Position numbers and translations under genes: made by a program
Shown here: one piece after another, positions 25,141 to 34,370 of the stretch
Layout of the letters: each line of letters starts with the position of its first letter
Position numbering within the stretch: the stretch's first letter is position 1
The notes under the pieces: generated by a model
What the model saw: only the letters and a program-made list of their open reading frames with translations
What the model was told of the DNA's origin: nothing
Databases searched by the model: none
NCBI GenBank assembly: GCA_963723765.1
Contig: CAVRSD010000001.1
Span: 248,001 to 312,000 of the forward strand
DNA: 64,000 bases
Origin: DATBAX01 sp963723765
GTDB lineage: Bacteria; Acidobacteriota; Terriglobia; Terriglobales; Acidobacteriaceae
Direction: 5' to 3'

Positions 25141-26223
25141 ATGAATACCCGAATTGCCCTCCCAATCCTAGCAACCCTCCTGGCAATCATGAGCGGGGCC
25201 AAAACAGTTCCGGCCCAGCCGGCCGACTCTACGGCGCCGCATGTGATTCAGGTGGACGGTGATGTTGCTGGTACACACGATCCATCCATAGCTAAAGATG
25301 GTGACGCCTGGTATTTATTTGCGACCGCGACCGGACGAGATCATAAAGGTGAGTTGCCGGTCCGCTGCTCGAAAGACCTCCATCACTGGAAAGAGTGCGG
25401 ATATGTTTTCCCGGCCGTGCCTGAATGGATTAAGAAAGAACTCCCCGAAACCAAAGAGCTTTGGGCGCCAGATATCTCTTATTTCAATGGCAAGTTTCAT
25501 CTCTACTATGCATTCTCGGCTTTCGGTAAAAATACTTCCGGGATTGCGTTGCTTACCAACAAAACGCTCGATCCCAACAGCTCAAATTTTCACTGGGAGG
25601 ACGAGGGTCTGGTTCTGCGATCGCGGGTAGAAGACGATTTCAACGCAATTGACCCCAATCTTGTTCTGGATACCCATGGGCATGCCTGGTTGAGCTTCGG
25701 AAGTTTTTGGACCGGCATCAAGATGAGGCGAATCGATCCCAGGACTGGCAAGCTGGATCCGAAAGACACAAAGTTGTACTCTCTGGCTCAACGTAAACGT
25801 CCCGACAATCCTCCGCCGAATCCTCCCGGTTTGCCGGGCAACTGGCAAGCTATTGAAGCGCCGTTCGTGGTGCATCATGACCGTTATTACTACTTGTTTG
25901 TCTCTTTTGATTTATGTTGCCGAGGCATTAAGAGCACTTACAAGACGATGGTCGGCCGCTCTAAGAATGTCACCGGACCTTATACTGATGCAGACGGAAA
26001 AGCAATGCTCGAGGGTGGCGGAACGCCGCTGCTGGTGGGGAATGAGCGATGGATCGGTCCCGGCGGCGAATCGATTCTTCAACAAAAAGACGGCGACATT
26101 ATTGTGTTTCACGCTTATGACGGGACGACGGGTCGACCGTCACTCCAGATTTCTTCTATCGCTTGGAATAACGGTTGGCCACATGCCGTGCTGGAAGGTG
26201 ATGTGAAGCTTCCCGCAAAATGA
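25141..26223 (+). CDS. secreted GH43-family glycoside hydrolase (arabinosidase-like)
   Basis: GH43 enzymes cleave arabinan or xylan side chains with a five-bladed propeller. The 360-residue protein starts at ATG 25141 with a signal peptide (ALPILATLLAIMSGAKTVPAQ). The catalytic triad is visible: base Asp 47 in THDPSI, pKa-modulating Asp 171 in AIDPN, and acid Glu 239 in AIEAPF. WAPDISYFNGKFHLYYA and GSFWTGI are further family blocks. The strongest resemblance is to endo/exo-1,5-alpha-L-arabinosidases. It follows a TonB receptor on the same strand and is related to the lipoprotein GH43 at 42263-43819. Substrate specificity is inferred. Confidence 0.93.
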   Translation: MNTRIALPILATLLAIMSGAKTVPAQPADSTAPHVIQVDGDVAGTHDPSIAKDGDAWYLFATATGRDHKGELPVRCSKDLHHWKECGYVFPAVPEWIKKELPETKELWAPDISYFNGKFHLYYAFSAFGKNTSGIALLTNKTLDPNSSNFHWEDEGLVLRSRVEDDFNAIDPNLVLDTHGHAWLSFGSFWTGIKMRRIDPRTGKLDPKDTKLYSLAQRKRPDNPPPNPPGLPGNWQAIEAPFVVHHDRYYYLFVSFDLCCRGIKSTYKTMVGRSKNVTGPYTDADGKAMLEGGGTPLLVGNERWIGPGGESILQQKDGDIIVFHAYDGTTGRPSLQISSIAWNNGWPHAVLEGDVKLPAK

Positions 26224-26247
26224 AGTTCGCACTTTAAGTCTTTGTCG

Positions 26248-27468
26248 CTATTTCTTGTCATCGAGTTGCTTGGCGGCGGGATCGCTGGAGTCCAATATCT
26301 TAATTACCACTCTGTGTTGCTCGACCTCTTCATGCTCAAGCTGGCTGGCGACTTGGAGCTCCTTCTCGGAGTCATCTTTTTTGCCAAGACGGGCATACGA
26401 CATCCCCAAATAATAGTGTCCCTCACGCAATGAGGGATCGGAAGCGACGGCGCGTTGCAGCAGATCTGCTGCTTTCTCGTACTCCTTACGCTGAAATTCG
26501 ACACGGCCCATTCCCGTCAGGGCTCCCGCATGTTTTGGATCATGTTCCAACACGCGGCTGAATCGGCGGGCAGCACTTTCCAGACTTTTTTCCTCGAGAT
26601 CGATCAGTCCGAGCTGGAAGTAAGACTCTGTCTGCGCCGGCTGCAGTTCGATGGATTGTTCGAATTGGCGACGAGCGTCCGCTGCCTGCTGTAATGCTTG
26701 CAAGGCGAAGCCCAGGGCATAATGGCCGCTCGCATCTTTCGGGCGAAGCACCACATAATGCTCGAATGATTCCCTGGCGTCCTGATATTTGCTCAACTCA
26801 ATCTGGGCGCGGCCCAATCCGTAAATTGCACTGAGATCGTCCTTGCGCACAGCTAAAACTTCCTGGAACGCCTGCATGGCATCAGGAAGCAGAGACATGC
26901 GCAGCGCGATCAAACCAAACTCAAAGGTAACGTTCGGATCCAGTGGAGCCGTCTTATGTGCCTGGATCAAGACCGCCAGAGCTTTCTCCAAATCTCCACT
27001 CTGTAATGCAGCTTTCGCTTGAGCTCGCCAAACGTTCACGAGGGTGGAAAGAGCATCGCTGCGGGCAGGATCAATACGCAGGGCTTCTTGGAATTCGGGT
27101 ATAGCGTCATTCTGGCGGTTGATTTGCACATAGAGAAGTCCCAGATCGACGTGGGCACTCGCAAAATCTGGTTTCTGCTGTATAGCCTGCTTGAATAATT
27201 GCTCTGCCTCCGCCTCCCGTCGTTGCTGGGCACGTATAACTCCCAGCAAGTTCAGTGCACGATATTCGCTAGGATCAGCGGCCAGCACGGTCTTCAGCTC
27301 GGTTTCCGCTTTCTGTAAGTCTCCTGCAGCGATAGACTCTGCGGCATCCTTGATCAGCGCAAAATTGCTGGATTGACTTGTCGTACTTTTCGCCGCCGCC
27401 GTGGCATGAGAAAAAGATAAGAGAGCGCAGCTGTAAAACACGAGGAATCTTGATGCGGATGCAGTCAT
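26248..27468 (-). CDS. secreted TPR-repeat protein
   Basis: The 406-residue protein has a signal peptide (FLVFYSCALLSFSHATA) and about ten tetratricopeptide repeats (for example DLQKAETELKTVLAADPSEYRALNLLGVI and EYEKAADLLQRAVASDPSLREGHYYLGM). TPRs build superhelices that bind proteins or, in SusD, help form a glycan-binding surface. I start at ATG 27468 rather than an in-frame TTG at 27504. It is the last of three minus-strand genes after an FG-GAP/ASPIC gene and another TPR gene, probably one operon. Exact function is unknown. Confidence 0.9.
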   Translation of the reverse strand: MTASASRFLVFYSCALLSFSHATAAAKSTTSQSSNFALIKDAAESIAAGDLQKAETELKTVLAADPSEYRALNLLGVIRAQQRREAEAEQLFKQAIQQKPDFASAHVDLGLLYVQINRQNDAIPEFQEALRIDPARSDALSTLVNVWRAQAKAALQSGDLEKALAVLIQAHKTAPLDPNVTFEFGLIALRMSLLPDAMQAFQEVLAVRKDDLSAIYGLGRAQIELSKYQDARESFEHYVVLRPKDASGHYALGFALQALQQAADARRQFEQSIELQPAQTESYFQLGLIDLEEKSLESAARRFSRVLEHDPKHAGALTGMGRVEFQRKEYEKAADLLQRAVASDPSLREGHYYLGMSYARLGKKDDSEKELQVASQLEHEEVEQHRVVIKILDSSDPAAKQLDDKK

Positions 27469-27545
27469 GCGGGACAAGAAACTCCCTGGAAGGATATCTT
27501 GCAAGTGATGAGATTTAAACTCGACATCAGCAGTCTATTACCAAA

Positions 27546-28589
27546 CTATTTTCCATTTGCCTGTGAAGCCGTGCCGCCGGAGTTTTCGCCCTGAGCGCGC
27601 ATCAGGTCTTCCGTGAGCTTGAACTGTTGTGCAGCCAAATCTGATTTGCCTGTCCGCTGATAGACCCTTCCAAGCAAATAGTGAGCTGGGGCATTCTTTG
27701 CGTCCAGGCGAACCGCTTCTTCCACTTCTTTACGCGAATCCTCGAACCGGTTCAGGTCAAAATAAGATTTCCCCAGCTCGTAGCGGATTTTGCTAGATTT
27801 GGGATCGATGTTCGCGGCCTTTATCAAAAGAGTTGCAGCGTCTTCGGACTTATTCGCCTTGCTTAGTAGCGCGCCGAGATTCAAATAGGGCTGTTCGTTG
27901 TGAACCGTTGCGGCTTCGTCCAATACGATCGCTTTTCGGTATTCCGCAATCGCAGGATCCAGCTGGTTCTCTGCCTCCAAGCTTAGCCCCAAGTTATTCT
28001 GCGCTTTCACATTGGCGGGGTCACGTTTCAACACTTCCTGAAAGGCCGCAACCGCCTGGTCGAACTGATTTTGCTGATAGCGCACTCGCCCGAGATGGTA
28101 ACGGACTTCAACATTATCCGGCTCCATCTTGAGTGCCTCCTCAAGATAGTGACCGGCGTCGCGGTAGTCGTTTAAAAGCACGTAATCCAGGGCAACAATT
28201 TTCAGGTCATCGGCGGTCGGAGTTTTTAACTTCGCGGCCGCAGTGAAAAGTTTCAAGGACTGCTTGGGCTTATTCTCGCGGAAGTAAGTATAAGCAAGCA
28301 GATAAACAGCATCTTCCGATTGGGGATGAGCAGAGCTATACGCCTGCAAAACGGTCTCCGCGGCTTCGAATTGCCCCAAATTGACTAGACACTTTCCCTG
28401 GAAAAGCAGGGCATCGGTTTTCCCAGGCTGCATTTTCTCTGTGTCCGCAAAGGCGGTGGCAGCTTCCTTCCAGCTTTTCTGGCGGAAAAGAAGCATGGCT
28501 TGATCGAAGTCGGCCGCTTGGGAAAATAATGGGACTGCCCCCATCAGGCAAGCCAGGAGTGCGACCGCGCCAATCAATCGTTTAGCCAT
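27546..28589 (-). CDS. secreted TPR-repeat protein
   Basis: The protein has 347 residues, with a signal peptide (LIGAVALLACLMGAVPLFSQ) and about eight TPR units (PDNVEVRYHLGRVRYQQNQF, FDQAVAAFQEVLKRDPANVKAQNNLG). It starts 29 bases after the FG-GAP/ASPIC gene stop and ends 77 bases before the next TPR gene, so the three are probably co-transcribed. The role is unknown; the recurring pairing of TPR and FG-GAP/ASPIC genes near TonB receptors in this window suggests one exported complex. Confidence 0.9.
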   Translation of the reverse strand: MAKRLIGAVALLACLMGAVPLFSQAADFDQAMLLFRQKSWKEAATAFADTEKMQPGKTDALLFQGKCLVNLGQFEAAETVLQAYSSAHPQSEDAVYLLAYTYFRENKPKQSLKLFTAAAKLKTPTADDLKIVALDYVLLNDYRDAGHYLEEALKMEPDNVEVRYHLGRVRYQQNQFDQAVAAFQEVLKRDPANVKAQNNLGLSLEAENQLDPAIAEYRKAIVLDEAATVHNEQPYLNLGALLSKANKSEDAATLLIKAANIDPKSSKIRYELGKSYFDLNRFEDSRKEVEEAVRLDAKNAPAHYLLGRVYQRTGKSDLAAQQFKLTEDLMRAQGENSGGTASQANGK

Positions 28590-28618
28590 GAGCTATATCA
28601 ATTATCGATTGCGCCCGG

Positions 28619-30349
28619 TCATTTTCCGGAGGCAATTGTTTCCGTCACATCAAGAAACTGGTCCGCCTTCGTGTTTTCCAATGTCTGCACAATCCCGCTG
28701 GGCCAGCGGATTCGGATCAGCTTTACGGAGTTCTCGCCGCCCAATCCGAAATGGACCCGGCGATCGCTCGACGATTCGTAGCTGCCGGCGGTGGTGACGG
28801 TCGCCGATTGCTTGCCCGCATCCGTTACAATTTCGACCTGCGCTCCGATCCCGTCTCTATTGCTCTTGACGCCGATCAGTTTTAGAGTGATCCAATGATT
28901 TTGCGTAGGCGTTTGATTCATCAGCACCCAGGCCGGTCCATTGTTGGAAGTGACTACAACATCTACTCTTCCGTCATTATTTATGTCGCCGACAGCTAGG
29001 CCTCGCCCTACCCACTTTTGCTGGAAGACTTCTCCTGATTCCGCCGAGACATCCACAAACTTCTTACCTAGAATATTGCGCGCTAGCATAGGTGGCTCGC
29101 GATAGTGCAAGTGGGGCTCGTTGATCTCAATCGTGTCCATTACGTGTGATTGCACGATGAACAGGTCTTTCCAGCCGTCGTTATCGTAGTCAAGAAACTT
29201 CGCACCCCATCCGGAGTGCAGCAAGGTCAGGGCACCCAGGCCAGCCACGTTGGTGGAGTAATCGAAGGTGCCGTCTCCGGCATTGGTGTATAACCCGTAC
29301 CTCTGGTTGGCTAAGTCGGTGATGACGGCATCCGGCCAACCATCGTTATTGTAATCTTCGAAGTCGACTCCCATACCCGCAAAGGTGGCGCCACTACCAT
29401 CCAGCGCGAGACCGGAAACCATGGCAACTTCCTCAAATGTGCCATCGCCTTTGTTGTGAAAAAGAAACTCTGGCATGGAGTCATTGGCGATCAAAATATC
29501 TGGCCAGCCGTCGTGATCATAGTCGGCAATCGCCACTCCCAACTCTTTTCCAGGTTTGTCCACGCCAGCCTTATGCGACACTTCTGTGAACTTGCCGTTG
29601 CCATCGTTGTGATAAAGAAGCATGGGAACTGGCTTGAAGATATCCGGATGGCAGTATGCCCGGTAGCCTTCCTTCCGTTCGCCGCAATTGATGTCGTCGA
29701 AATCCCACTCCATATAGCGGGCCACTACCAGGTCGAGACGCCCGTCGTTGTCGTAATCAACCCACGCGGCGCTGGTGGCCCAGCCGGAGCCGGCAACGCC
29801 GGCACTCTCGGTGACGTCGGTAAAGGTGCCATTGCCGTTATTGTGATAAAGCGTGCTGTGGCCGTAGCCGGCAACGAAGAGATCGTCATATCCGTCGTTG
29901 TCATAGTCACCCACGGCGACGCCCGTGGAATAGCCCACGCCGCTCAGACCCGCCTTCTCCGTGACATCTTCGAATGTCCCGTCCGGCTTTTGGTGATAAA
30001 GGCGGTTCCAATACTTGGGGTCATCTTTTTGCGGGATCGCGCCTTTGGCCATGGGATCGTTGATGCGAGCACCATTGGCGAAAAAAATATCGAGACGGCC
30101 ATCATTGTCATAGTCAAACAATGCCACTCCCGAGCCCATGGTCTCCAACAGGTATTTCTTCGAAGTGGTCGGGGACTGATGGTCGAAGTGAATACCCAGT
30201 TTCTGGGTGATATCGACAAAGTTGCCGGGCACGAGCGCGCCCGGTCCGGGCCTGGAGGACGGTACCGCAGTTTGGCCAAAACTATAGCTGAGGGCGAACG
30301 ACAGCCAAAGCATACCGCCGCAAATCCCAACGATTCGGTTTCGCCGCAT
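28619..30349 (-). CDS. FG-GAP/ASPIC-UnbV (CRTAC1-like) secreted protein
   Basis: The protein (576 residues) has a signal peptide (IVGICGGMLWLSFALSYSFGQ), then seven or more FG-GAP/VCBS-type blades with calcium-binding DxDxDG motifs (DYDNDGRLDIFF, DYDNDGYDDLFV, DINNDGRVDVVV), forming an integrin-alpha-like propeller. The C-terminal ASPIC/UnbV domain (LIGVKSNRDGIGAQVEIVT...VHFGLGGENSVKLIRIRWPSG) is diagnostic. Such proteins are thought to bind surface or extracellular ligands. An upstream ATG at 30397 is possible but would lengthen the n-region of the signal peptide. It heads the three-gene minus-strand cluster that follows a terminator after the large TonB receptor. Confidence 0.93.
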   Translation of the reverse strand: MRRNRIVGICGGMLWLSFALSYSFGQTAVPSSRPGPGALVPGNFVDITQKLGIHFDHQSPTTSKKYLLETMGSGVALFDYDNDGRLDIFFANGARINDPMAKGAIPQKDDPKYWNRLYHQKPDGTFEDVTEKAGLSGVGYSTGVAVGDYDNDGYDDLFVAGYGHSTLYHNNGNGTFTDVTESAGVAGSGWATSAAWVDYDNDGRLDLVVARYMEWDFDDINCGERKEGYRAYCHPDIFKPVPMLLYHNDGNGKFTEVSHKAGVDKPGKELGVAIADYDHDGWPDILIANDSMPEFLFHNKGDGTFEEVAMVSGLALDGSGATFAGMGVDFEDYNNDGWPDAVITDLANQRYGLYTNAGDGTFDYSTNVAGLGALTLLHSGWGAKFLDYDNDGWKDLFIVQSHVMDTIEINEPHLHYREPPMLARNILGKKFVDVSAESGEVFQQKWVGRGLAVGDINNDGRVDVVVTSNNGPAWVLMNQTPTQNHWITLKLIGVKSNRDGIGAQVEIVTDAGKQSATVTTAGSYESSSDRRVHFGLGGENSVKLIRIRWPSGIVQTLENTKADQFLDVTETIASGK

Positions 30350-30477
30350 ACTTGGGAATACCGCCCCCGCGATTCTCCCACGGCTCGGCGGAGGCATTTC
30401 TTACTTGAACGCACTTTCAGTTTATACCGGGGAAGGCTGCATTCGGCGCGGTTCAGCTGGCTTGTTCTGCAAGAAAA

Positions 30478-30505
30478 CTGGGCCGTCGCTTAAGCAACGG
30501 CCCAG
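30478..30505 (-). terminator. intrinsic terminator after the TonB receptor
   Basis: CTGGGCCGT and ACGGCCCAG are perfect 9-base arms around a 10-base centre. On the minus strand the stem is followed by TTTTCTT. It lies 25 bases beyond the frameshift-corrected stop (30530) of the receptor at 30619-34263 and before the FG-GAP/ASPIC gene, so it should end the receptor transcript. Confidence 0.8.
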
Positions 30506-30618
30506 AGGTGAAGTTAAGTGGAGGATTCGTCAGAACTCAAACTTGAGTTGCAACTGAATCTTCCTCGGTAGCAAGAGATAACCACCGCCTCCGGTGTTCG
30601 AGATGTTGTTAATGTTGA

Positions 30619-33600
30619 TCAACCCGAAATTGGTTTGCGCAAGTTGGGCATGAGGATCAGATGCGAATCGTACGGATTCAAGTCGCCCGGCCGATTCCAG
30701 ATATGCCTATTAAACGCATTCAGGAAGCTCACCTGTAGAAGCATATCGCTACCTTCTGTGATCTTGGTCCGCTTCAGCAAGTTGAAGTCCTCACTCAGAT
30801 AAGGGGACATGCGGATCGCGCCGTCAACTCGTGGCAAGGTTCCGAATGTGTAGTTTCCGCGAGCCGTGACTTTGTCCGCGGAATTGGGATCATCGAAGGC
30901 CGCCTGCCCAGGGTTTAGGGTGGTAGGAAGGTCAAGCGAATTGAATATCGGCTGGGTAACCGGGTCCCAGTGCCCACTCTTATAGGCTGAACTGAAGATC
31001 GAGCTACCCGGTGTTTGGTCGAAGCGTATGCAACCTGAAAATGCCGGGACCCCCGAAGCGCAACCAAATGCTATGGGCTGGCCACTCTCATAACGTTGGA
31101 CACCGCTGAACGACCAACCGCCAACCACTTTGTCCAAAACGCCGGGGCTGTTCAGGAATTTCTTGTTCTTGCCGAAAGGCAGCTCATAGATGTAGCTGAC
31201 CACAAAATTTTGCGGAAGGTCCTGGTTGCTGATCGCCTTGTCTCCATCCTTGTTGAACGGATTCTGCGGAGCGCCGCCTTGATGCAGTGTGGCAAAGAAG
31301 GGCAATGCAGCATCGGCGTCGGTCAGGGTCTTCGACCAGGTATAGGAAGCCATCAGGTTTAGGCCATTGTGGAAGCGCCGATTCAATGTAGCTTCCAATG
31401 CGTTGTACGTGGATTGCCCCAAATCCTCTAGGCAGCAATCGGTGTTGAAACCGAAGTATTGCGGGAAAGGAACGAGAGCTTGCGCGGCAATTAGATTGGT
31501 GGGGAAACCCGCATAAGGAGGGGTGATTCCCGCGGCAACAGCTTGGGGAGAATCAATATTGGCGCCGAGCACTCCGCCGAGAGCGAAATACTTGGGGTTA
31601 AGTGAGTTCACCGCATCGAAATTCGAACGCAGGTGAGTGGAATGCTGCCCCACGTAAGCGATATCGAGAATCAGGTCGGTAGCGATTTCGTGCTGCACTT
31701 CCGCACTCCAGTTCTGGATCATGGGCGTACGGCCATACGATGGATCAATGTAAGTTGGTCCCTGGAAGTTGAGCTGAGTCGGGTCTAGATTTGGCGGAGC
31801 TGGGAAACTTGGGAAACCGGAATCAAGAGTAAACGCTGGATCAAAGCCTTGCGGACTATTGAACGACGGATTGGCCTGGAATCCGGTGCGATTGTCGCCA
31901 CCGAAATCAGCATATTGCAGGCCGCCGTAGATGATGCCGTAACCGCCGCGGAATACGGTTTTGCTGTTAAATACCGATGGAGACCAGGCAAATCCCAGGC
32001 GTGGTCCGAAACCTTTCTTCCAGGTATTCGCCCAACGCTCATTTGCATTTCCATTACGTCCAGTCCCATTTCCTGCGAACTCCAGCACTCCGGGTAGATT
32101 GCCAGCGCCAGGATTCGGTTCGGTTAAATTGATAGTCGAAGTGTCGCCGTACGCCTCTTTGAATGGTTGATCGATTTCATAGCGCAGACCATAGTTAATC
32201 ACCAGGGTCGGCATAACTTTAAAGCTGTCCTGGACGAACCCAGCCCAGTAGTTTCGTAACCAACGAGCCTGGCTGGCATAAGCGCTGACTGATCCGGTGT
32301 TCGGATCACCCAGCAGTAAACTGGCAGTTCCATTGCCGGTCAGGTTGTTTTGTATTGTCGAATCAGTAGTCGCAGCTGTTTGTCCACTGGTGAAGTTGAG
32401 AGAGCCGGTGGTGTTCTGGAAATTCAGCGGAGAATACTGTTGATACCACTGTTCGTAGCCGAACTTGAATTCGTGTTTGCCTTTTACCCAGTTCAGGGTG
32501 TCGCCAAAACGAAAACCATTATCGATGGTATCTCCATACACGTTATCGCCCAACTGCGTTGGAGTGGACGAGTTGGCGATTTGCGGAAACAACTTGCCGC
32601 TTGCTCCGGTCAGGCCGAGTTGAGCATCCCAGTCGGTACCATTCCCCAATCCTACTGCTGCGCCCACGTTCTTACTATTGGTTCGGTTGTAACCAAGGCT
32701 AAGGTGGTTCAGCAAGGTAGGCGAAATCGTGTAGTCGTAACCAAAACGAATGTAATGGGTTCCAAAGAATTGGTTGCGCCCTGCTCCCGCAGGCCCTGCG
32801 AATACTGGATTGGTGGAGAGGCGGACGTTCTCGCGCGAAGAATAACTGAAATACGCCTTACTCTTTGCCGAGATGTTTTGATCGATGCGAAAGGTCGTAG
32901 TCGTATCCAGAATTGGGAAGCTATAGGGGAAGAGATAATTGTTGGTAAGGCCGGTATTTTGCGGGGTCGGGTAATATGAAAGTATATTTTTACCGACGGT
33001 CGAAAGGTCACCGGCTGGAATGACATTCCCCGTGCTTCCCGCTTCATTCATAAAAGCTGTCCGGCACTCCACGCCGCCCACGGTTTGGGTGGTTGTTGGA
33101 TCAAAAATCTCACCCTGATAGATTGGGGTGCCGTCGCAGGGGTTGGTTCCGAGCACATTCCCGGTATTCAACGTTTCAGAAAAATCGCCGGTACGCTGCA
33201 ACGCAGTCGGTACCGTGTCGGTAGCCACACCACCTTGCTCTTGCCGGTATTGTTCCCACGAAAAGAAGAAAAAGGTCTTGTCTTTGCCGTTATAGAGGTG
33301 CGGAATCACCACGGGTCCCCCCAGAGCCCCGCCGTAGTCATTCTGTCTGTCAAGCGGAGTCGCACTCGCAGACCGTGGACCGATGCCATTCGCCAGGTTG
33401 TAGTCATTGCCCCAAAAGTTGGCGTCGAGGTCTTCGTTGCGGAATAATTCGTAGGCTGTGCCGTGGTAAGCGTTGGTCCCGCCTTTGGTGTTGAAGCTCT
33501 CGATGCCGCCAGTGGTTCTGCCAAACTCGGCGGGCAGCGTGGAAGTGATTACCTTGAATTCGCTCAGGGCTTCGACCGAGGGAGCGGTCTCGTCAAAGGA

Positions 33601-34263
33601 CGATCCGTTCTCTGACCGGGTCGTGCCGGCGCCGTCGAGAAGAACCTCTGTGGCATAGTTCTGACCGCCGGTGATCTTGGATTCGAAGGTTCCACCGTTG
33701 CCGGAGTCCGAACCAGGTCCGACCGCGCCCGGCGTCAAGAAGACGAACGCTTCCGGAGAGCGCATGGCCTGGACCGTGCTTCCCAGAGCGAGCGGGAGAT
33801 CCAACGTCTGTTTCTGGGTGATGACGGTGCCGATGTCTGAACTTTCCGATTGCACGGTGGGAGCGTCCGCGTTTACCACCACGTTCTCCGTGATAACACC
33901 CGTTGCCAATTTGACGTCGAGAGCGCTCGTGGTAGCGACTTGCACCACCACACCAGTGAGAGTCGCCGTCTTGAAACCCGCGGCGCTGACCGTGACGTCG
34001 TAAGTCCCGATATTCAAGTTGGGGAATCGGTAAGATCCTGAGCTACTCGAAACGGTTTCGTAGGTTGAGCCGGTGGACTGCCCCTTCGCGGTAATCTTCG
34101 CGTTCGGGACGAGTGCACCGGAGGGATCGCTGACATTGCCGGCGATGGAACCTTGGTTGGTTTGTCCCCACGCGGAGCCCAACAAGATTGCCATGACTAG
34201 TACGACTAGCGAGGTACCAGTCCCAAGATTTCGTGCCCAGCTCTTCTTTTCTTGCAGATACAT
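30619..34263 (-). CDS. Oar-type TonB-dependent receptor with frameshifted C-terminus
   Basis: This large outer-membrane receptor (1214 residues as read) starts at ATG 34263 with GGGAGAA seven bases upstream. It has a signal peptide (LVVLVMAILLGSAWGQ), a carboxypeptidase-like beta domain (GSIAGNVSDPSGALVPNAKI...TVSAAGFKTATLTG), a plug with DLPLALGSTVQAM and EVLLDGAGTTRSENG, and a long barrel. The reading frame ends at ...NLRKPISG. A neighbouring frame continues as DPHAQLAQTNFGLINI and ends PRKIQLQLKFEF at 30530, the expected aromatic C-terminal beta-signal. One base is missing, or two are extra, near 30653-30662. As read, the protein lacks its last barrel strand. A LacI-type operator lies 52 bases upstream of the start. 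Confidence 0.9.
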   Translation of the reverse strand: MYLQEKKSWARNLGTGTSLVVLVMAILLGSAWGQTNQGSIAGNVSDPSGALVPNAKITAKGQSTGSTYETVSSSSGSYRFPNLNIGTYDVTVSAAGFKTATLTGVVVQVATTSALDVKLATGVITENVVVNADAPTVQSESSDIGTVITQKQTLDLPLALGSTVQAMRSPEAFVFLTPGAVGPGSDSGNGGTFESKITGGQNYATEVLLDGAGTTRSENGSSFDETAPSVEALSEFKVITSTLPAEFGRTTGGIESFNTKGGTNAYHGTAYELFRNEDLDANFWGNDYNLANGIGPRSASATPLDRQNDYGGALGGPVVIPHLYNGKDKTFFFFSWEQYRQEQGGVATDTVPTALQRTGDFSETLNTGNVLGTNPCDGTPIYQGEIFDPTTTQTVGGVECRTAFMNEAGSTGNVIPAGDLSTVGKNILSYYPTPQNTGLTNNYLFPYSFPILDTTTTFRIDQNISAKSKAYFSYSSRENVRLSTNPVFAGPAGAGRNQFFGTHYIRFGYDYTISPTLLNHLSLGYNRTNSKNVGAAVGLGNGTDWDAQLGLTGASGKLFPQIANSSTPTQLGDNVYGDTIDNGFRFGDTLNWVKGKHEFKFGYEQWYQQYSPLNFQNTTGSLNFTSGQTAATTDSTIQNNLTGNGTASLLLGDPNTGSVSAYASQARWLRNYWAGFVQDSFKVMPTLVINYGLRYEIDQPFKEAYGDTSTINLTEPNPGAGNLPGVLEFAGNGTGRNGNANERWANTWKKGFGPRLGFAWSPSVFNSKTVFRGGYGIIYGGLQYADFGGDNRTGFQANPSFNSPQGFDPAFTLDSGFPSFPAPPNLDPTQLNFQGPTYIDPSYGRTPMIQNWSAEVQHEIATDLILDIAYVGQHSTHLRSNFDAVNSLNPKYFALGGVLGANIDSPQAVAAGITPPYAGFPTNLIAAQALVPFPQYFGFNTDCCLEDLGQSTYNALEATLNRRFHNGLNLMASYTWSKTLTDADAALPFFATLHQGGAPQNPFNKDGDKAISNQDLPQNFVVSYIYELPFGKNKKFLNSPGVLDKVVGGWSFSGVQRYESGQPIAFGCASGVPAFSGCIRFDQTPGSSIFSSAYKSGHWDPVTQPIFNSLDLPTTLNPGQAAFDDPNSADKVTARGNYTFGTLPRVDGAIRMSPYLSEDFNLLKRTKITEGSDMLLQVSFLNAFNRHIWNRPGDLNPYDSHLILMPNLRKPISG

Positions 34264-34314
34264 GTCAGATTCTCCCTATATTAAAATGTCAAAGGCTTGC
34301 TATGTCACCTAACT

Positions 34315-34328
34315 GGAAAACGTTTACC
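34315..34328. promoter_or_regulatory. LacI-type operator upstream of the TonB receptor
   Basis: GGAAAACGTTTACC contains the palindromic core AAACGTTT (34318-34325), typical of LacI/GalR sites with a central CpG. It lies 52-65 bases upstream of the receptor start and 43 bases after the stop of the preceding TPR gene. The same core appears at 35648-35655 and 35831-35838. Confidence 0.65.
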
Positions 34329-34370
34329 GTAAGGCTCACAAAAAAACTGTTACGAAATCAAACCGTTCCC

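Noticed and set aside
30619..30664. Programmed frameshift at the end of the TonB receptor
   Set aside because: There is no slippery heptamer or downstream pseudoknot near the shift, and similar one-base shifts occur in unrelated genes here, so an indel is simpler.
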